Positions 25,320 to 34,294 of a stretch of DNA of 64,000 nt are shown in pieces. The translations under genes were made by a program, and so were the position numbers. Origin of the DNA: Nocardioides thalensis (GTDB taxonomy: Bacteria; Actinomycetota; Actinomycetes; Propionibacteriales; Nocardioidaceae); assembly GCF_013410655.1 (NCBI RefSeq), contig NZ_JACCFP010000001.1, forward strand, positions 2,379,501-2,443,500. The letters run 5' to 3'. Within the stretch, counting starts at the first letter, position 1. Each line of letters opens with the position of its first letter. Under the pieces are notes generated by a model. It did not search any database. It worked only from the letters and a program-made list of their open reading frames with translations, and was not told the DNA's origin.

Positions 25320-26164
25320 GACAGCGGGTCCTCCTCGGCGAGGCGCCGCTTCTCGTGCTCGACGTCGAAGTCGGCGGCCGGCCACCCGAGCTGGAACGAG
25401 GACAGCGCGTCGAGGAGCAGGTGACCGATCGCGAGGTTGCGGTACCACTTCCGGTCGGCGGGGATGACGTACCACGGCGCCGCGTCGGTGTGGGTGCGCT
25501 CGATGGCGAGCTCGTAGGCCTCCTGGTAGGCCGGCCAGTGCTCACGCTCGTCGATGTCGCCGGGGTTGTACTTCCAGTGCTTGGTCGGGTCGTCGAGCCG
25601 GGCGAGTAGCCGTTCCTTCTGCTCCTCGGCCGAGATGTGCAGCATGCACTTCAGCACGACGGTGCCGTGCTCGACCAACTCCTCCTCGAAGGAGTTGATC
25701 GCGTCGTAGCGGCGCTCGATCTCCTCCGGCTTCGCGAGCCCGCGGACGCGCGCGATCAGCACGTCCTCGTAGTGCGAACGGTCGAAGACGCCGACGTAGC
25801 CCGGGCCCGGGAGCGCCTTGCGGATGCGCCAGAGGAAGTCGTGCTCGAGCTCCTCGGGCGTGGGCGCTTTGAACGAGGTGATCCGCACGCCCTGCGGGTC
25901 GATCAGGCCGACGGTCGAGCGCAGCGTGCCGCCCTTGCCCGAGGTGTCCATGCCTTGGAGCACCAGGAGCAGGCTGCGGTGGCCGCCGGAGCGACCGTGC
26001 GCGAAGAGCCGCTCCTGGAGGTCGGCGAGATCGGGCCCGAGCGCCTCGAGGGCGTCGATGCCCTCGTGCTTCTTGCCGGAGAAGCCCGGCGTGGCGTCGG
26101 TCGCGATCGCCGACAGGTCGACCGGACCGGACTGCGCGCGGAGCGCGGGCACGAGATCGCTCAT
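25316..26164 (-). CDS. ppk2: Polyphosphate kinase 2 family protein
   Basis: 282 residues of the short one-domain PPK2 group, which transfers phosphate between polyphosphate and nucleotides. Walker A is GMDTSGKGGT, followed by the lid region and the Walker B segment GVFDRSHYEDVLIARV; both are intact. Family members of this length prefer to phosphorylate nucleotides from polyphosphate. It is the first gene of a three-gene unit with the HipA-like kinase and DUF3037, all with GTGA overlaps. Confidence 0.9.
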   Translation of the reverse strand: MSDLVPALRAQSGPVDLSAIATDATPGFSGKKHEGIDALEALGPDLADLQERLFAHGRSGGHRSLLLVLQGMDTSGKGGTLRSTVGLIDPQGVRITSFKAPTPEELEHDFLWRIRKALPGPGYVGVFDRSHYEDVLIARVRGLAKPEEIERRYDAINSFEEELVEHGTVVLKCMLHISAEEQKERLLARLDDPTKHWKYNPGDIDEREHWPAYQEAYELAIERTHTDAAPWYVIPADRKWYRNLAIGHLLLDALSSFQLGWPAADFDVEHEKRRLAEEDPLS

Positions 26165-26179
26165 GGCGCGATCCTTGCA

Positions 26180-26197
26180 GAGCGGGCCAGCCCGCTC
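26180..26197 (-). terminator. Hairpin between recX and ppk2
   Basis: GAGCGGGC-2-GCCCGCTC, a perfect 8-bp inverted repeat starting about 10 bp after the recX stop. It is a likely terminator of the recA-recX transcript, although it lacks a U-tract and lies 16 bp before the ppk2 start. Confidence 0.5.
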
Positions 26198-26206
26198 CTA
26201 CCTCCG

Positions 26207-26717
26207 TCAGAGCGATTCGTCGGCGGAACCGTGCGCGTCGAGGTCGAGCTCGGACCGCACCACCGCGAACGCCATCCCCGCCGGGTAGCCCTTGCGGGCC
26301 AACATCCCGGCCAGGCGGCGCGCCGCGGTCGTCTCGTCGACGCCGCGCATCGAGCGCAGCTTCTTGCGGACCAGCGCCCGGGCGGCCTCCTCCTCGGACG
26401 CCGGGTCGACCTCGTCGAGCACCTCGCGCGCGGTCTCGTCGGCGACGCCCTTGCGCCGCAGCTCCTGCGCGAGGGCGCGCCGGGCCAGGCCGCGCGTGCG
26501 CTGGCGGCTGTCGACCCAGGACCGGGCGAAGGCCTCGTCGTCGATCAGCCCGACCTCCTCGAACCGGTCGAGCAGCGGACCCGCCACGTCGTCGGGGACG
26601 TTGCGGCGGGTCAGCCGCTCGGCCAGCTCGTGCCGGCTGCGGGCCTGGCCCGTCAGCTGGTCGAGCAGGATCTTCCGCGCGACCGACTCGTGGTCGGCCT
26701 CGGGGTCGAACTCGGGG

Positions 26718-26734
<17 letters not shown>
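26207..26734 (-). CDS. recX: Regulatory protein RecX
   Basis: 175 residues with the three-repeat helical layout of Rec[18 protein letters not shown], then [20 protein letters not shown] and [17 protein letters not shown]. RecX binds RecA filaments and limits recombinase activity. GTG 26734 lies inside the last codons of recA (17-bp overlap), the usual actinobacterial arrangement, so the two are co-translated and share SOS control. Confidence 0.93.
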
Positions 26735-27770
<1,036 letters not shown>

Positions 27771-27816
27771 GTGCCTCAGTCCTTCGTCTGTCGTGATCGG
27801 GCCAGGTACATCGGCG

Positions 27817-27839
27817 ACGCTAGGACGGGGTCCCGACAC
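27817..27839 (-). promoter_or_regulatory. recA: PafBC-type (RecA-NDp) promoter of recA
   Basis: On the minus strand GTGTCGGGA is followed after exactly 8 bp by TAGCGT. This agrees with the LexA-independent DNA-damage motif of mycobacteria, TTGTCRGTG-N8-TAnnnT, at six of nine positions of the first block and fully in spacing and -10. The transcript would start about 40 bp before the recA ATG. Confidence 0.65.
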
Positions 27840-27933
27840 AGCCTGGTCAGCCGGGTCGTGGGTGTGGACGAGTGGTCCGCGCGTCATACCTGTGGGCGGC
27901 AGGTGGCTCGCACCTCCGCCGTACGACACAACC

Positions 27934-27949
27934 TAGAACAAGTGTTCGA
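27934..27949. promoter_or_regulatory. SOS box (LexA site) upstream of recA
   Basis: TAGAACAAGTGTTCGA matches the Gram-positive LexA consensus TCGAAC-N4-GTTCGA with one change, keeping the GAAC-N4-GTTC core. It lies 164 bp before recA and 61 bp before the divergent ridA, so ridA could share it. Confidence 0.85.
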
Positions 27950-27997
27950 CACAACGGGGAGGCGGGTCCGGCGTGTCGCGTTGTCGGCGGCGGCTCC

Positions 27998-28003
27998 TAC
28001 GTT
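27998..28003 (+). promoter_or_regulatory. -10 box, leaderless ridA-like promoter
   Basis: TACGTT ends six bases before ATG 28010, with no ribosome site. Confidence 0.5.
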
Positions 28004-28009
28004 GCTGGC

Positions 28010-28423
28010 ATGAGCCAGACGAGCGACATCCAGCTGCTGAAGCCCGCAGGCCTCGTGCAGAGCCCGGCGTTCAGCCACGTGGCCGTCGTGCCTCCGGGCG
28101 CGACCACCATCCTGGTCGGCGGCCAGAACGCCGTGACCGCAGACGGGTCGCTGGTCGGCGGTGACGACCCAGCTGCCCAGACCGCGCAGGTGATGACCAA
28201 CCTCCGCGTCGCGCTCGAGGCGGCAGGCGCCACGCTCGACGACCTGGTGTCGGTCACGGTGCTGCTGGCGCAGGGCACCGACATCGCCGCGGCCTACGGC
28301 GCGGCAGCCGCCGCGCTCCCCCGGACCGAGACGCCGCCGCTCGTCACCGCCGCGATCGTCTCGGCGCTCGGCGTGCCGGGCGCGCTGGTCGAGGTGAGCG
28401 CCGTCGCCGCCGTCACCCGCTGA
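28010..28423 (+). CDS. RidA/YjgF-family protein
   Basis: 137 residues of the RidA fold. The N-terminal FSHVAVVPPGATTILVGGQNAV and the region MTNLRVALEAAGATLDDLVSVTV are typical. The Arg that binds carboxylates in true RidA deaminases (usually in R.C/VEV near the C-terminus) is not clear here (VPGALVEVSAVAA), so imine deaminase activity is uncertain. It is divergent from recA across the SOS box and overlaps the MFS gene tail by 11 bp. Confidence 0.82.
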   Translation: MSQTSDIQLLKPAGLVQSPAFSHVAVVPPGATTILVGGQNAVTADGSLVGGDDPAAQTAQVMTNLRVALEAAGATLDDLVSVTVLLAQGTDIAAAYGAAAAALPRTETPPLVTAAIVSALGVPGALVEVSAVAAVTR

Positions 28424-29726
28424 CCGCTGCGGACGGCTCGGCAAGAGCGTGCGCTCGTACGGCGGAGCCGAGCACGCCGAGCGCGAGCACCAGCGTGACC
28501 AGGGCCAGCGTGGGGTAGCCCGAGACGTCGACCACCACGCCCGCGACCAGGCCGGCGGCCGCGGCCGTCAGGCCCATCACCAGGTCGGCAGCGCCCTGCA
28601 CGTCGGTGCGCGACGCGAGCGGCGCGTGCTCGGCGACCATCGTCGACGAGGACACCATCGCCAGCGACCAGCCGACGCCGAGCAGGAACAGGCCCGCCGT
28701 CACCTGCCAGGACATCCCGTCGGGCGACGAGGCGCAGAGCACGAGGGCACAGACGAGCACGAGCGCGCCAACACCGAGGACCGGTGGCCGGCCGACGCGG
28801 TCGGCGAGCACGCCGACCAGCGGGGAGAACGCGAACATGCCGAGCACGTGGACGCTGATGACCAGGCCGATCACCTCGAGCCCGGCTCCCCCGTGCTCCA
28901 TGTGCAGCGGGGTCATCACCATCACCGCGATCATCGTCGCGTGGGCGAGCGCGAGCCCGGCGACGGCGTAGGCGATCACGGGGCGCTCACGCGTCGCCGC
29001 CACCGCCCGGGACCACGAGCTCCCGGACGGCTCCGCGGCCTCGGCGTTTGCCTGCGCGCGCTCCGCGGCCCGGGCGACCAGCAGCGGGTCGGGGCGGAGC
29101 AGCAGCCCGGAGACGAGCGCGGCGAGCAGGAGGCCGATGGCGCCGAACGCGAACGGGCCAGTGAGCTCCGGGATGTCGACCGCCTCGGCGAACGCGCCCG
29201 CGGGGCCGGTGAGGTTGGGCCCCAGCACCGCGCCGATGGTCGTCGCCCACACCACGACGGACAGTGAACGGGCACGGTTGTCGTCGGTGGCGAGGTCGGT
29301 CGCCGCGTAGCGGGCCGCGTTGTTGGCCGAGGTCGCCGCACCGAGCATGACGGCGCCCAGGATCAGCAGCACCATCGACCCGACGACTCCGGAAAGCACG
29401 GCGATCGCGCCGCCCCCTGCGGCCACGAGGTAGCCGGTGGTGAGCCCGATCCGGCGGCCGCGTCGGCCCATCAGCGAGGCGAGCAGGAACGAGATCACGG
29501 CGGCGCCGAGCACCTGCGCGGTCTGCGCGAGGCCCGAGAGCGCCTCGGAGCCGGAGAGGTCGCGCGCGAGCAGCGAGGCGGTCGCGATGCCGATGGTGAT
29601 GCCGACGGCGCCGACCGCCTGGGTCAGCACCAGGACGCGGACGGTGCGGCGCTGGAGCCGTGCGAGGTCCTCGGGCGGTCGCGTGACCGTCGCGGGGCGA
29701 TCTCCTCGACCAGCGGAGAGCGTCAT
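28413..29726 (-). CDS. Major facilitator superfamily transporter
   Basis: 437 residues with about twelve hydrophobic helices. The loop between helices 2 and 3 has the MFS motif ASLMGRRGRRIGLTTGY and the matching loop in the second half is GVLADRVGRPPVLG. It resembles proton-driven drug exporters. ATG 29726 overlaps the DUF3046 stop (ATGA), so both are in one unit. Substrate unknown. Confidence 0.87.
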   Translation of the reverse strand: MTLSAGRGDRPATVTRPPEDLARLQRRTVRVLVLTQAVGAVGITIGIATASLLARDLSGSEALSGLAQTAQVLGAAVISFLLASLMGRRGRRIGLTTGYLVAAGGGAIAVLSGVVGSMVLLILGAVMLGAATSANNAARYAATDLATDDNRARSLSVVVWATTIGAVLGPNLTGPAGAFAEAVDIPELTGPFAFGAIGLLLAALVSGLLLRPDPLLVARAAERAQANAEAAEPSGSSWSRAVAATRERPVIAYAVAGLALAHATMIAVMVMTPLHMEHGGAGLEVIGLVISVHVLGMFAFSPLVGVLADRVGRPPVLGVGALVLVCALVLCASSPDGMSWQVTAGLFLLGVGWSLAMVSSSTMVAEHAPLASRTDVQGAADLVMGLTAAAAGLVAGVVVDVSGYPTLALVTLVLALGVLGSAVRAHALAEPSAAVSG

Positions 29727-29917
29727 CGCTCGCGCGCCGGCAGCTCCAGGGCGCTCCACACGGCGCGCCAGACCTCCTTGGGCTCGACCCCGGCGTCGAG
29801 CGCCTGCCGCGCCGTACGCCCGCCGAGCTCGGCCATCACGAACTGGTCGGCCCAGACACGCGAGTAGTCGCGCCCGAGGGTGTGGTCGAGCCGTGCCCAG
29901 AACTCCGTGTGCCTCAC
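29723..29917 (-). CDS. DUF3046 domain protein
   Basis: 64 residues from GTG 29917, with GGGGAG nine bases upstream; ATG 29947 is a less likely start. The sequence RHTEFWARLDHTLG...YSRVWADQFVMAELGGRTARQAL and the ending VWRAVWSALELP are the DUF3046 signature, a small actinobacterial family often found near recA and recX. Function unknown. It is coupled to the MFS gene. Confidence 0.87.
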   Translation of the reverse strand: MRHTEFWARLDHTLGRDYSRVWADQFVMAELGGRTARQALDAGVEPKEVWRAVWSALELPARER

Positions 29918-29921
29918 GTGG

Positions 29922-30479
29922 TCATGCTCCCCCACGGTCGGCGTCATGCACCCACCGGACGTCCCAGAGGTGGTGGACGACGTCGTGCAGATGGTAGCGA
30001 CCCAAGGTGTCGACGGTGAACTCGCTGCCGTTGCTGCGCCGCCCCCGGCGCTGCCACGCCTCGCCCTCGACGTCGTCGTAGGTCGCCGCGACGCGGTCGG
30101 CCTCCTCGAGCAGCTCGGGCGCGACCTGGTCGGGCTGCTGCAGGTCGTAGCGCTCGGCGACGGCGGTCTCGTCCTGGTCCCAGTTGGCGAACTCCGGGTC
30201 GTCGCGGCCGAGCATCAGCGCGGCGCGGGCACCGAACGTGCGGTGCACGTCGCGGACGTGGGCGGCGTACTCCGCCGGGGACCACACGGTCGGCTCGGGG
30301 CGCCTCGCCGCGTCCGGGGTGGCGAGCACCTGCTGCCAGCGCTCGGCGTTGTCGCGGATGACGTCGCCGATGCCGGCGGGGTCGACCGTGGTGGCGTCGA
30401 ACCCGCAGTCGGGGCAGGGGCGCTCGAGCACCCAGGTCCAGTCCTTGGTGTCGGGCTCGATCATCGAGGGCTCGCTCAT
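29922..30479 (-). CDS. DinB-superfamily protein
   Basis: 185 residues. The four-helix DinB/mycothiol-S-transferase fold is suggested by SPAEYAAHVRDVHRTFGARAALML, with one metal-type His, and by the late YHLHDVVHHLWDVRWV with the other His residues. Related actinobacterial enzymes use mycothiol, but no activity can be assigned. The N-terminal CPDCGFD may add a metal site. It is followed at once by the DUF3046 gene. Confidence 0.78.
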   Translation of the reverse strand: MSEPSMIEPDTKDWTWVLERPCPDCGFDATTVDPAGIGDVIRDNAERWQQVLATPDAARRPEPTVWSPAEYAAHVRDVHRTFGARAALMLGRDDPEFANWDQDETAVAERYDLQQPDQVAPELLEEADRVAATYDDVEGEAWQRRGRRSNGSEFTVDTLGRYHLHDVVHHLWDVRWVHDADRGGA

Positions 30480-30519
30480 GGCTCCATCCTCCCAAGCGGC
30501 GCCGACGGCCGACGAGGGA

Positions 30520-31692
30520 TTACCGGCCACCGGTCGTCGATCGACCGCCAATCCAGGTCTCCCGCACCAGCGGGACTCCGGGCCGGTAGGCCAGGTGCAC
30601 GTGGCTCGGCGCGTCGAGCAGCACCAGGTCGGCGCGGCTGCCGACCGTCAGGTGCCCGACGTCGTCGCGGTCCAGGGCCCGCGCTCCCCCGGCGGTGGCG
30701 GCGTGCACCGCCTCGGCCGGCGTCATCCCCATGTCGCGCACCGCGACGGCGATGCAGAACGGCATCGACGAGGTGTACGACGAGCCCGGGTTGCAGTCGC
30801 TCGCCAGCGCCACCGTCACGCCGGCGTCGACCAGCCGGCGCGCGTCGGGATAGGGCTGACGCGTCGAGAACTCCACGCCCGGCAGCAGCGTGGCCACCGT
30901 GCCGGCGTCGCGCAGCGCATGGACGTCGTCGTCGGTGAGGTACGTGCAGTGGTCGACGGCGACCAGCCCGAGCTCCGCGGCTAGCCGGACGCCCGGACCG
31001 GGGCCGAGCTGGTTGGCGTGCAGCCGTCCGCGGAGACCGGCATCGGCGCCGGCAGCCAGCACCGTCCGCGCCTGGTCGGCGTCGAACGCGCCCGTCTCGC
31101 AGAACGCGTCGATCCAGCGGGCGTACGGCGCCGCGGCCTCGAGCATGGGGCCGGTCACGAGGTCGACGTACGCCGCCGGGTCACCGGCGTGCTCGGGCGG
31201 CACCACGTGGGCGCCGAGGAACGTCGTCTCCTCCGTGAACTGCCGGGCGATCGCGAGCGACCGGGCCTCGTCGGTCACCGACAGGCCGTAGCCGGACTTG
31301 ATCTCGACGGTGGTGGTGCCCTGGCGTCGCATCTCGTGCACCAGGCGCGCAGTGTTGGCGATGAGCTCGTCGTCGGAGGCCGCGCGGGTGGCGGCCACGG
31401 TGGTGCGGATGCCACCTGCGGCGTACGACTCCCCCGCCATCCGGGCCGCGAACTCGGGTGCACGGTCGCCGGCGAAGACGAGGTGGCTGTGGCTGTCGAC
31501 GAAGCCGGGGAGCACCGCCCGTCCGCCCGCGTCGACGACCTCGTCGGCCGCCGGTGCGTCGGCGGCGCGGCCCACCCACGCGACGGCGCCCTCGTCCATC
31601 ACCAGCGCTGCGTCGGTGACGATCCCGAGGAGGTCGTCGGCGGCGGGGTCGTTGGTGACCAGCTCGCCGATGTTCGTGACGACGGTGCTCAT
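30520..31692 (-). CDS. hutI: Imidazolonepropionase
   Basis: 390 residues of the amidohydrolase superfamily; opens the imidazolone ring to N-formimidoyl-glutamate in histidine breakdown. The metal motif [12 protein letters not shown], then [11 protein letters not shown], the HANQLGPG His and [14 protein letters not shown] are all as in known HutI. It is last in the hut operon, coupled to hutF by an ATGA overlap. Confidence 0.94.
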   Translation of the reverse strand: MSTVVTNIGELVTNDPAADDLLGIVTDAALVMDEGAVAWVGRAADAPAADEVVDAGGRAVLPGFVDSHSHLVFAGDRAPEFAARMAGESYAAGGIRTTVAATRAASDDELIANTARLVHEMRRQGTTTVEIKSGYGLSVTDEARSLAIARQFTEETTFLGAHVVPPEHAGDPAAYVDLVTGPMLEAAAPYARWIDAFCETGAFDADQARTVLAAGADAGLRGRLHANQLGPGPGVRLAAELGLVAVDHCTYLTDDDVHALRDAGTVATLLPGVEFSTRQPYPDARRLVDAGVTVALASDCNPGSSYTSSMPFCIAVAVRDMGMTPAEAVHAATAGGARALDRDDVGHLTVGSRADLVLLDAPSHVHLAYRPGVPLVRETWIGGRSTTGGR

Positions 31693-32900
31693 CGCGGCAC
31701 CACGTCCGCGGCGGTGGCGGCGTACACCAGCGTCTCCGGGGTCGCGCCGCACCCGCGCGTGCGCGGCGTCGTCAGGTCGACGGTGACCAGGTCGGCGCGC
31801 TGCCCGGGCGCGAGCCGGCCGGCGTCGTCGAACCCGAGCGAGGCGTGGCCGTCGTACGTCGCTGCCGCCAGCAGCTCGGACGCGGACCAGTGGCCACGCT
31901 CGCCAGTGCGCAGCCGGTCGTGCATCTCCACGGCGCGCATCTCCTCGAACAGGTCGATCACGGCGTGGCTGTCGGAGCCGAGGGTCAGGCGCGCACCGGC
32001 ATCCGCCAGCGCGCGCGCCCGGCCGAGCCCGTCGGCGAGGTCGCGCTCGGTGGTCGGGCACATGCACACGAACGCGCGCGCCTCGCCCAGCAGCCGCACG
32101 TCGTCGTCGGTGAGGTGGGTGGCGTGCACCGCCGTCAGGTTCGGGCCCAGGACGCCCTCCTCGGCAAGCAGCGCGGTCGGCGTGAGGCCGTGGGCGGCCA
32201 GGCACTCCTCGTTCTCCGCGGGCTGCTCGGACAGGTGCACGTGGAGCGGCCTGCCGGCGGCCCAGGCGGCGACCGCCTTCAGCTGCTCGCGCGGCACCGC
32301 GCGGACGGAGTGGATCGCCGCGCCGACCCGCGGGTCGTCGAAGGCGTCCACCCGCTCCGCCCACCGGTCGGCCGACCCGTCGCTGAACCTCCGCTGCACG
32401 CCCTCGGGCGCGCGCCCGATGCCGGCGGCGAGGTAGCAGGTGTCGAGCAGCCGGATCCGGATCCCGGCGTCGTCGGCCGCCGCCAGGAGCGCGCGACCCA
32501 TCTCGTTCGGGTCGTCGTACGGCGTGCCGTCGGGCTGATGGTGCAGGTAGTGGAACTCGCCGACCGCTCCGATGCCGGCGTCCCGCATCTCCGCGTAGAC
32601 CTCGCGGGCCAGCTCGAAGTAGGTGTCGGGGGTGAGCTCCGCCGCGATCCGGTACATCTCCTCGCGCCAGCTCCAGAAGCTGCCGCGACGCTGGGCGCGG
32701 GCGCGCAGCGCGCGGTGGAAGGCATGCGAGTGGCCGTTCGCGAGGGCGGGGAGCGTCAGCCCGCGCCGGGGCGCGGCCGGACGCTCGGTGTCGACCTCCA
32801 CGGAGGTGATGACGCCGTCCTCGGCGTCCACCCGGACGACGTCGCGGACCTCGCCGTCGGTGTCGCCGAGCCAGGCGTGCTCGAGCAGCTGGGCGGTCAT
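31689..32900 (-). CDS. hutF: Formimidoylglutamate deiminase
   Basis: 403 residues of the amidohydrolase superfamily. It removes ammonia from N-formimidoyl-glutamate to give N-formyl-glutamate. The metal ligands appear in [44 protein letters not shown] and [16 protein letters not shown]. Presence of hutF rather than a formiminoglutamase means the five-step route, which needs a formylglutamate hydrolase next. Overlaps hutI and the amidohydrolase by ATGA. Confidence 0.93.
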   Translation of the reverse strand: MTAQLLEHAWLGDTDGEVRDVVRVDAEDGVITSVEVDTERPAAPRRGLTLPALANGHSHAFHRALRARAQRRGSFWSWREEMYRIAAELTPDTYFELAREVYAEMRDAGIGAVGEFHYLHHQPDGTPYDDPNEMGRALLAAADDAGIRIRLLDTCYLAAGIGRAPEGVQRRFSDGSADRWAERVDAFDDPRVGAAIHSVRAVPREQLKAVAAWAAGRPLHVHLSEQPAENEECLAAHGLTPTALLAEEGVLGPNLTAVHATHLTDDDVRLLGEARAFVCMCPTTERDLADGLGRARALADAGARLTLGSDSHAVIDLFEEMRAVEMHDRLRTGERGHWSASELLAAATYDGHASLGFDDAGRLAPGQRADLVTVDLTTPRTRGCGATPETLVYAATAADVVPR

Positions 32901-34171
32901 GTGAGGAGCCTCTGCAACGCGTCCGCCAGGGCGTCGACCCCGACGAGGCAGTCGGCCGTCTCGGCGTGCTCGACCGGCGAGTGCGAGACGCCGGTCGGGT
33001 TGCGCACGAACAGCATCGCGCTCGGGATGCCCGCGGCCTGGAGGATGCCGGCGTCGTGCCCGGCCTGCGTCGGAAGCTTGGGTACGCCGCCGCCGACCTG
33101 GGTGGTGAGGTCGTCGTCGAAGCGCACGTCGCCGGAGACGGACTCGGCCGTGATCGTCACCGACGTGCCGTCGCGGTCCGCCCGCTCGGCCGCGATCCGG
33201 CCGATCACGGCGACCATCTCGTCGAGCGCCGCCTCGCTCTCGGCCCGCGCGTCGAGCCACGCGGTCACGCGCGACGGGACCGCGTTGGTCCCGTTCGGCG
33301 CCACCTCGACGCGGCCGAACGTCGCGCGCTGCCCGGCCAGGCGAGCCTGCTTGTTGGCCGCGAGAGCCGTCATCGCGTAGGTCAGCATCGGGTCGGCGCG
33401 ATCCTCCATCCGCGTGGTGCCGGCGTGGTCCGCCCGCCCGCGCACGTCGTACCGCCAGCGCCCGTGCGGCCAGATCCCACTTGCGACGCCGACCGGCGCG
33501 TCGAGGTCGACGAGGCCGCGGCCCTGCTCGACGTGGAGCTCCACGTAGCACCCCACCTGTGCCAGCCATCCGCCGAGTCGTCCCGTCTTCACGCCCTCAG
33601 CGTGCCGAGTCGGCCCGTGATCACCAGCCGACTCGCCACCTTCCACGAGGTCGCCGAGCCGGATGCCGTCGGCGTCCCGCAGCTCGCGGGCGTCTTCCCA
33701 GGTGGTGGCACCGGTCGCGAGCCGGGAGCCGAGGCAGGCGCGCCCGAACCGCGACCCCTCCTCCTCGGCAAACACCGCGACCCCGAGCGGGCGGGCCGGC
33801 TCGACCCCGCGCCCGCGCAGCATGTCGACCGCCGCGAGCGCGGAGACAACACCCAGCGGCCCGTCGAACGCGCCTCCGTCGGGGACGGAGTCGAGGTGGC
33901 TGCCCGTGAGAACCGAGTCGAGTCCGCCCTCATGGTTCGCCGAATCCGACCTCATGGTTCGCCCAGTTGACCCTGGTGGTCGCCACCAGGCGACGAAGTT
34001 CCCGAACGAGTCCTCCTCGACTCCAAGACCGCGAGCGGCGGCCTGGTCGCGGAACCATCCGCGCAGCTCGAGCTCCGCGGCGCCCCACCCGGGACGAAAG
34101 TAGCCACCCGACGCGGCCGACCGTCCGATGGGCGCGAGGTCGCGCCACATCCGTTCGAAGTCGTCAGGCAT
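32897..34171 (-). CDS. M20/AllC-family amidohydrolase of the hut operon
   Basis: 424 residues of the allantoate amidohydrolase/N-carbamoyl-L-amino acid hydrolase family. Metal motifs [21 protein letters not shown] and [12 protein letters not shown], the dimer segment [15 protein letters not shown] and [11 protein letters not shown] are intact. In this operon the missing step is formylglutamate to glutamate, so it may replace HutG; that is inference. Two segments look foreign to the family: residues ~84-100 ([12 protein letters not shown]) made of 22-bp repeat units, and ~180-200 ([15 protein letters not shown]) containing a 30-bp hairpin. Both keep the frame. Confidence 0.85.
   Translation of the reverse strand: MPDDFERMWRDLAPIGRSAASGGYFRPGWGAAELELRGWFRDQAAARGLGVEEDSFGNFVAWWRPPGSTGRTMRSDSANHEGGLDSVLTGSHLDSVPDGGAFDGPLGVVSALAAVDMLRGRGVEPARPLGVAVFAEEEGSRFGRACLGSRLATGATTWEDARELRDADGIRLGDLVEGGESAGDHGPTRHAEGVKTGRLGGWLAQVGCYVELHVEQGRGLVDLDAPVGVASGIWPHGRWRYDVRGRADHAGTTRMEDRADPMLTYAMTALAANKQARLAGQRATFGRVEVAPNGTNAVPSRVTAWLDARAESEAALDEMVAVIGRIAAERADRDGTSVTITAESVSGDVRFDDDLTTQVGGGVPKLPTQAGHDAGILQAAGIPSAMLFVRNPTGVSHSPVEHAETADCLVGVDALADALQRLLT
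33606..33635. repeat. 30-bp hairpin inside the hut amidohydrolase gene
   Basis: Perfect 9-bp arms (CGAGTCGGC and GCCGACTCG) enclose 12 bp centred on the palindrome GTGATCAC. It encodes part of a protein segment that family members appear to lack, so it looks like an inserted palindromic element. Confidence 0.6.
33917..33960 (-). repeat. Two 22-bp repeat units inside the amidohydrolase gene
   Basis: On the minus strand two head-to-tail units (GAACCATGAGGTCGGATTCG-type, 22 bp each) are translated within the protein as an atypical loop. A more decayed third unit may follow at 33961-33982. The same units occur in opposite orientation at 34227-34292. Confidence 0.7.
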
Positions 34172-34226
34172 CGTCACACTCCGTGTCGGCCTCCCGCTGG
34201 CGAGCGCCACCGAGGCCGACTCGACC

Positions 34227-34292
34227 AACCATGGCGGCGGACTCGACGAACCATGAGGGCGGATTCAGCGGACCATGGAGGGGGATTCGACG
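34227..34292 (+). repeat. Three tandem 22-bp repeat units downstream of hutU
   Basis: Units begin at 34227 (AACCATGGCGGCGGACTCGA), 34249 (AACCATGAGGGCGGATTCAG) and 34271 (GACCATGGAGGGGGATTCGA). A degenerate fourth unit overlaps the hutU stop codon, and the ten bases before the first unit look like the end of another. They fill most of the 123-bp gap between hutU and the amidohydrolase. Confidence 0.75.
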
Positions 34293-34294
34293 CA

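Noticed and set aside
26180..26197. Palindrome before ppk2 considered as an operator
   Set aside because: Position right after the recX stop and GC-rich perfect arms with a tiny loop suit a terminator better. An operator role cannot be excluded.
27771..27929. Longer recA start up to 27929
   Set aside because: The extra residues are absent from RecA proteins, and the PafBC-type promoter lies inside this stretch.
34227..34292. Tandem 22-bp units considered as a CRISPR array
   Set aside because: Units are contiguous with no spacers and have diverged from one another, and no cas gene is present.
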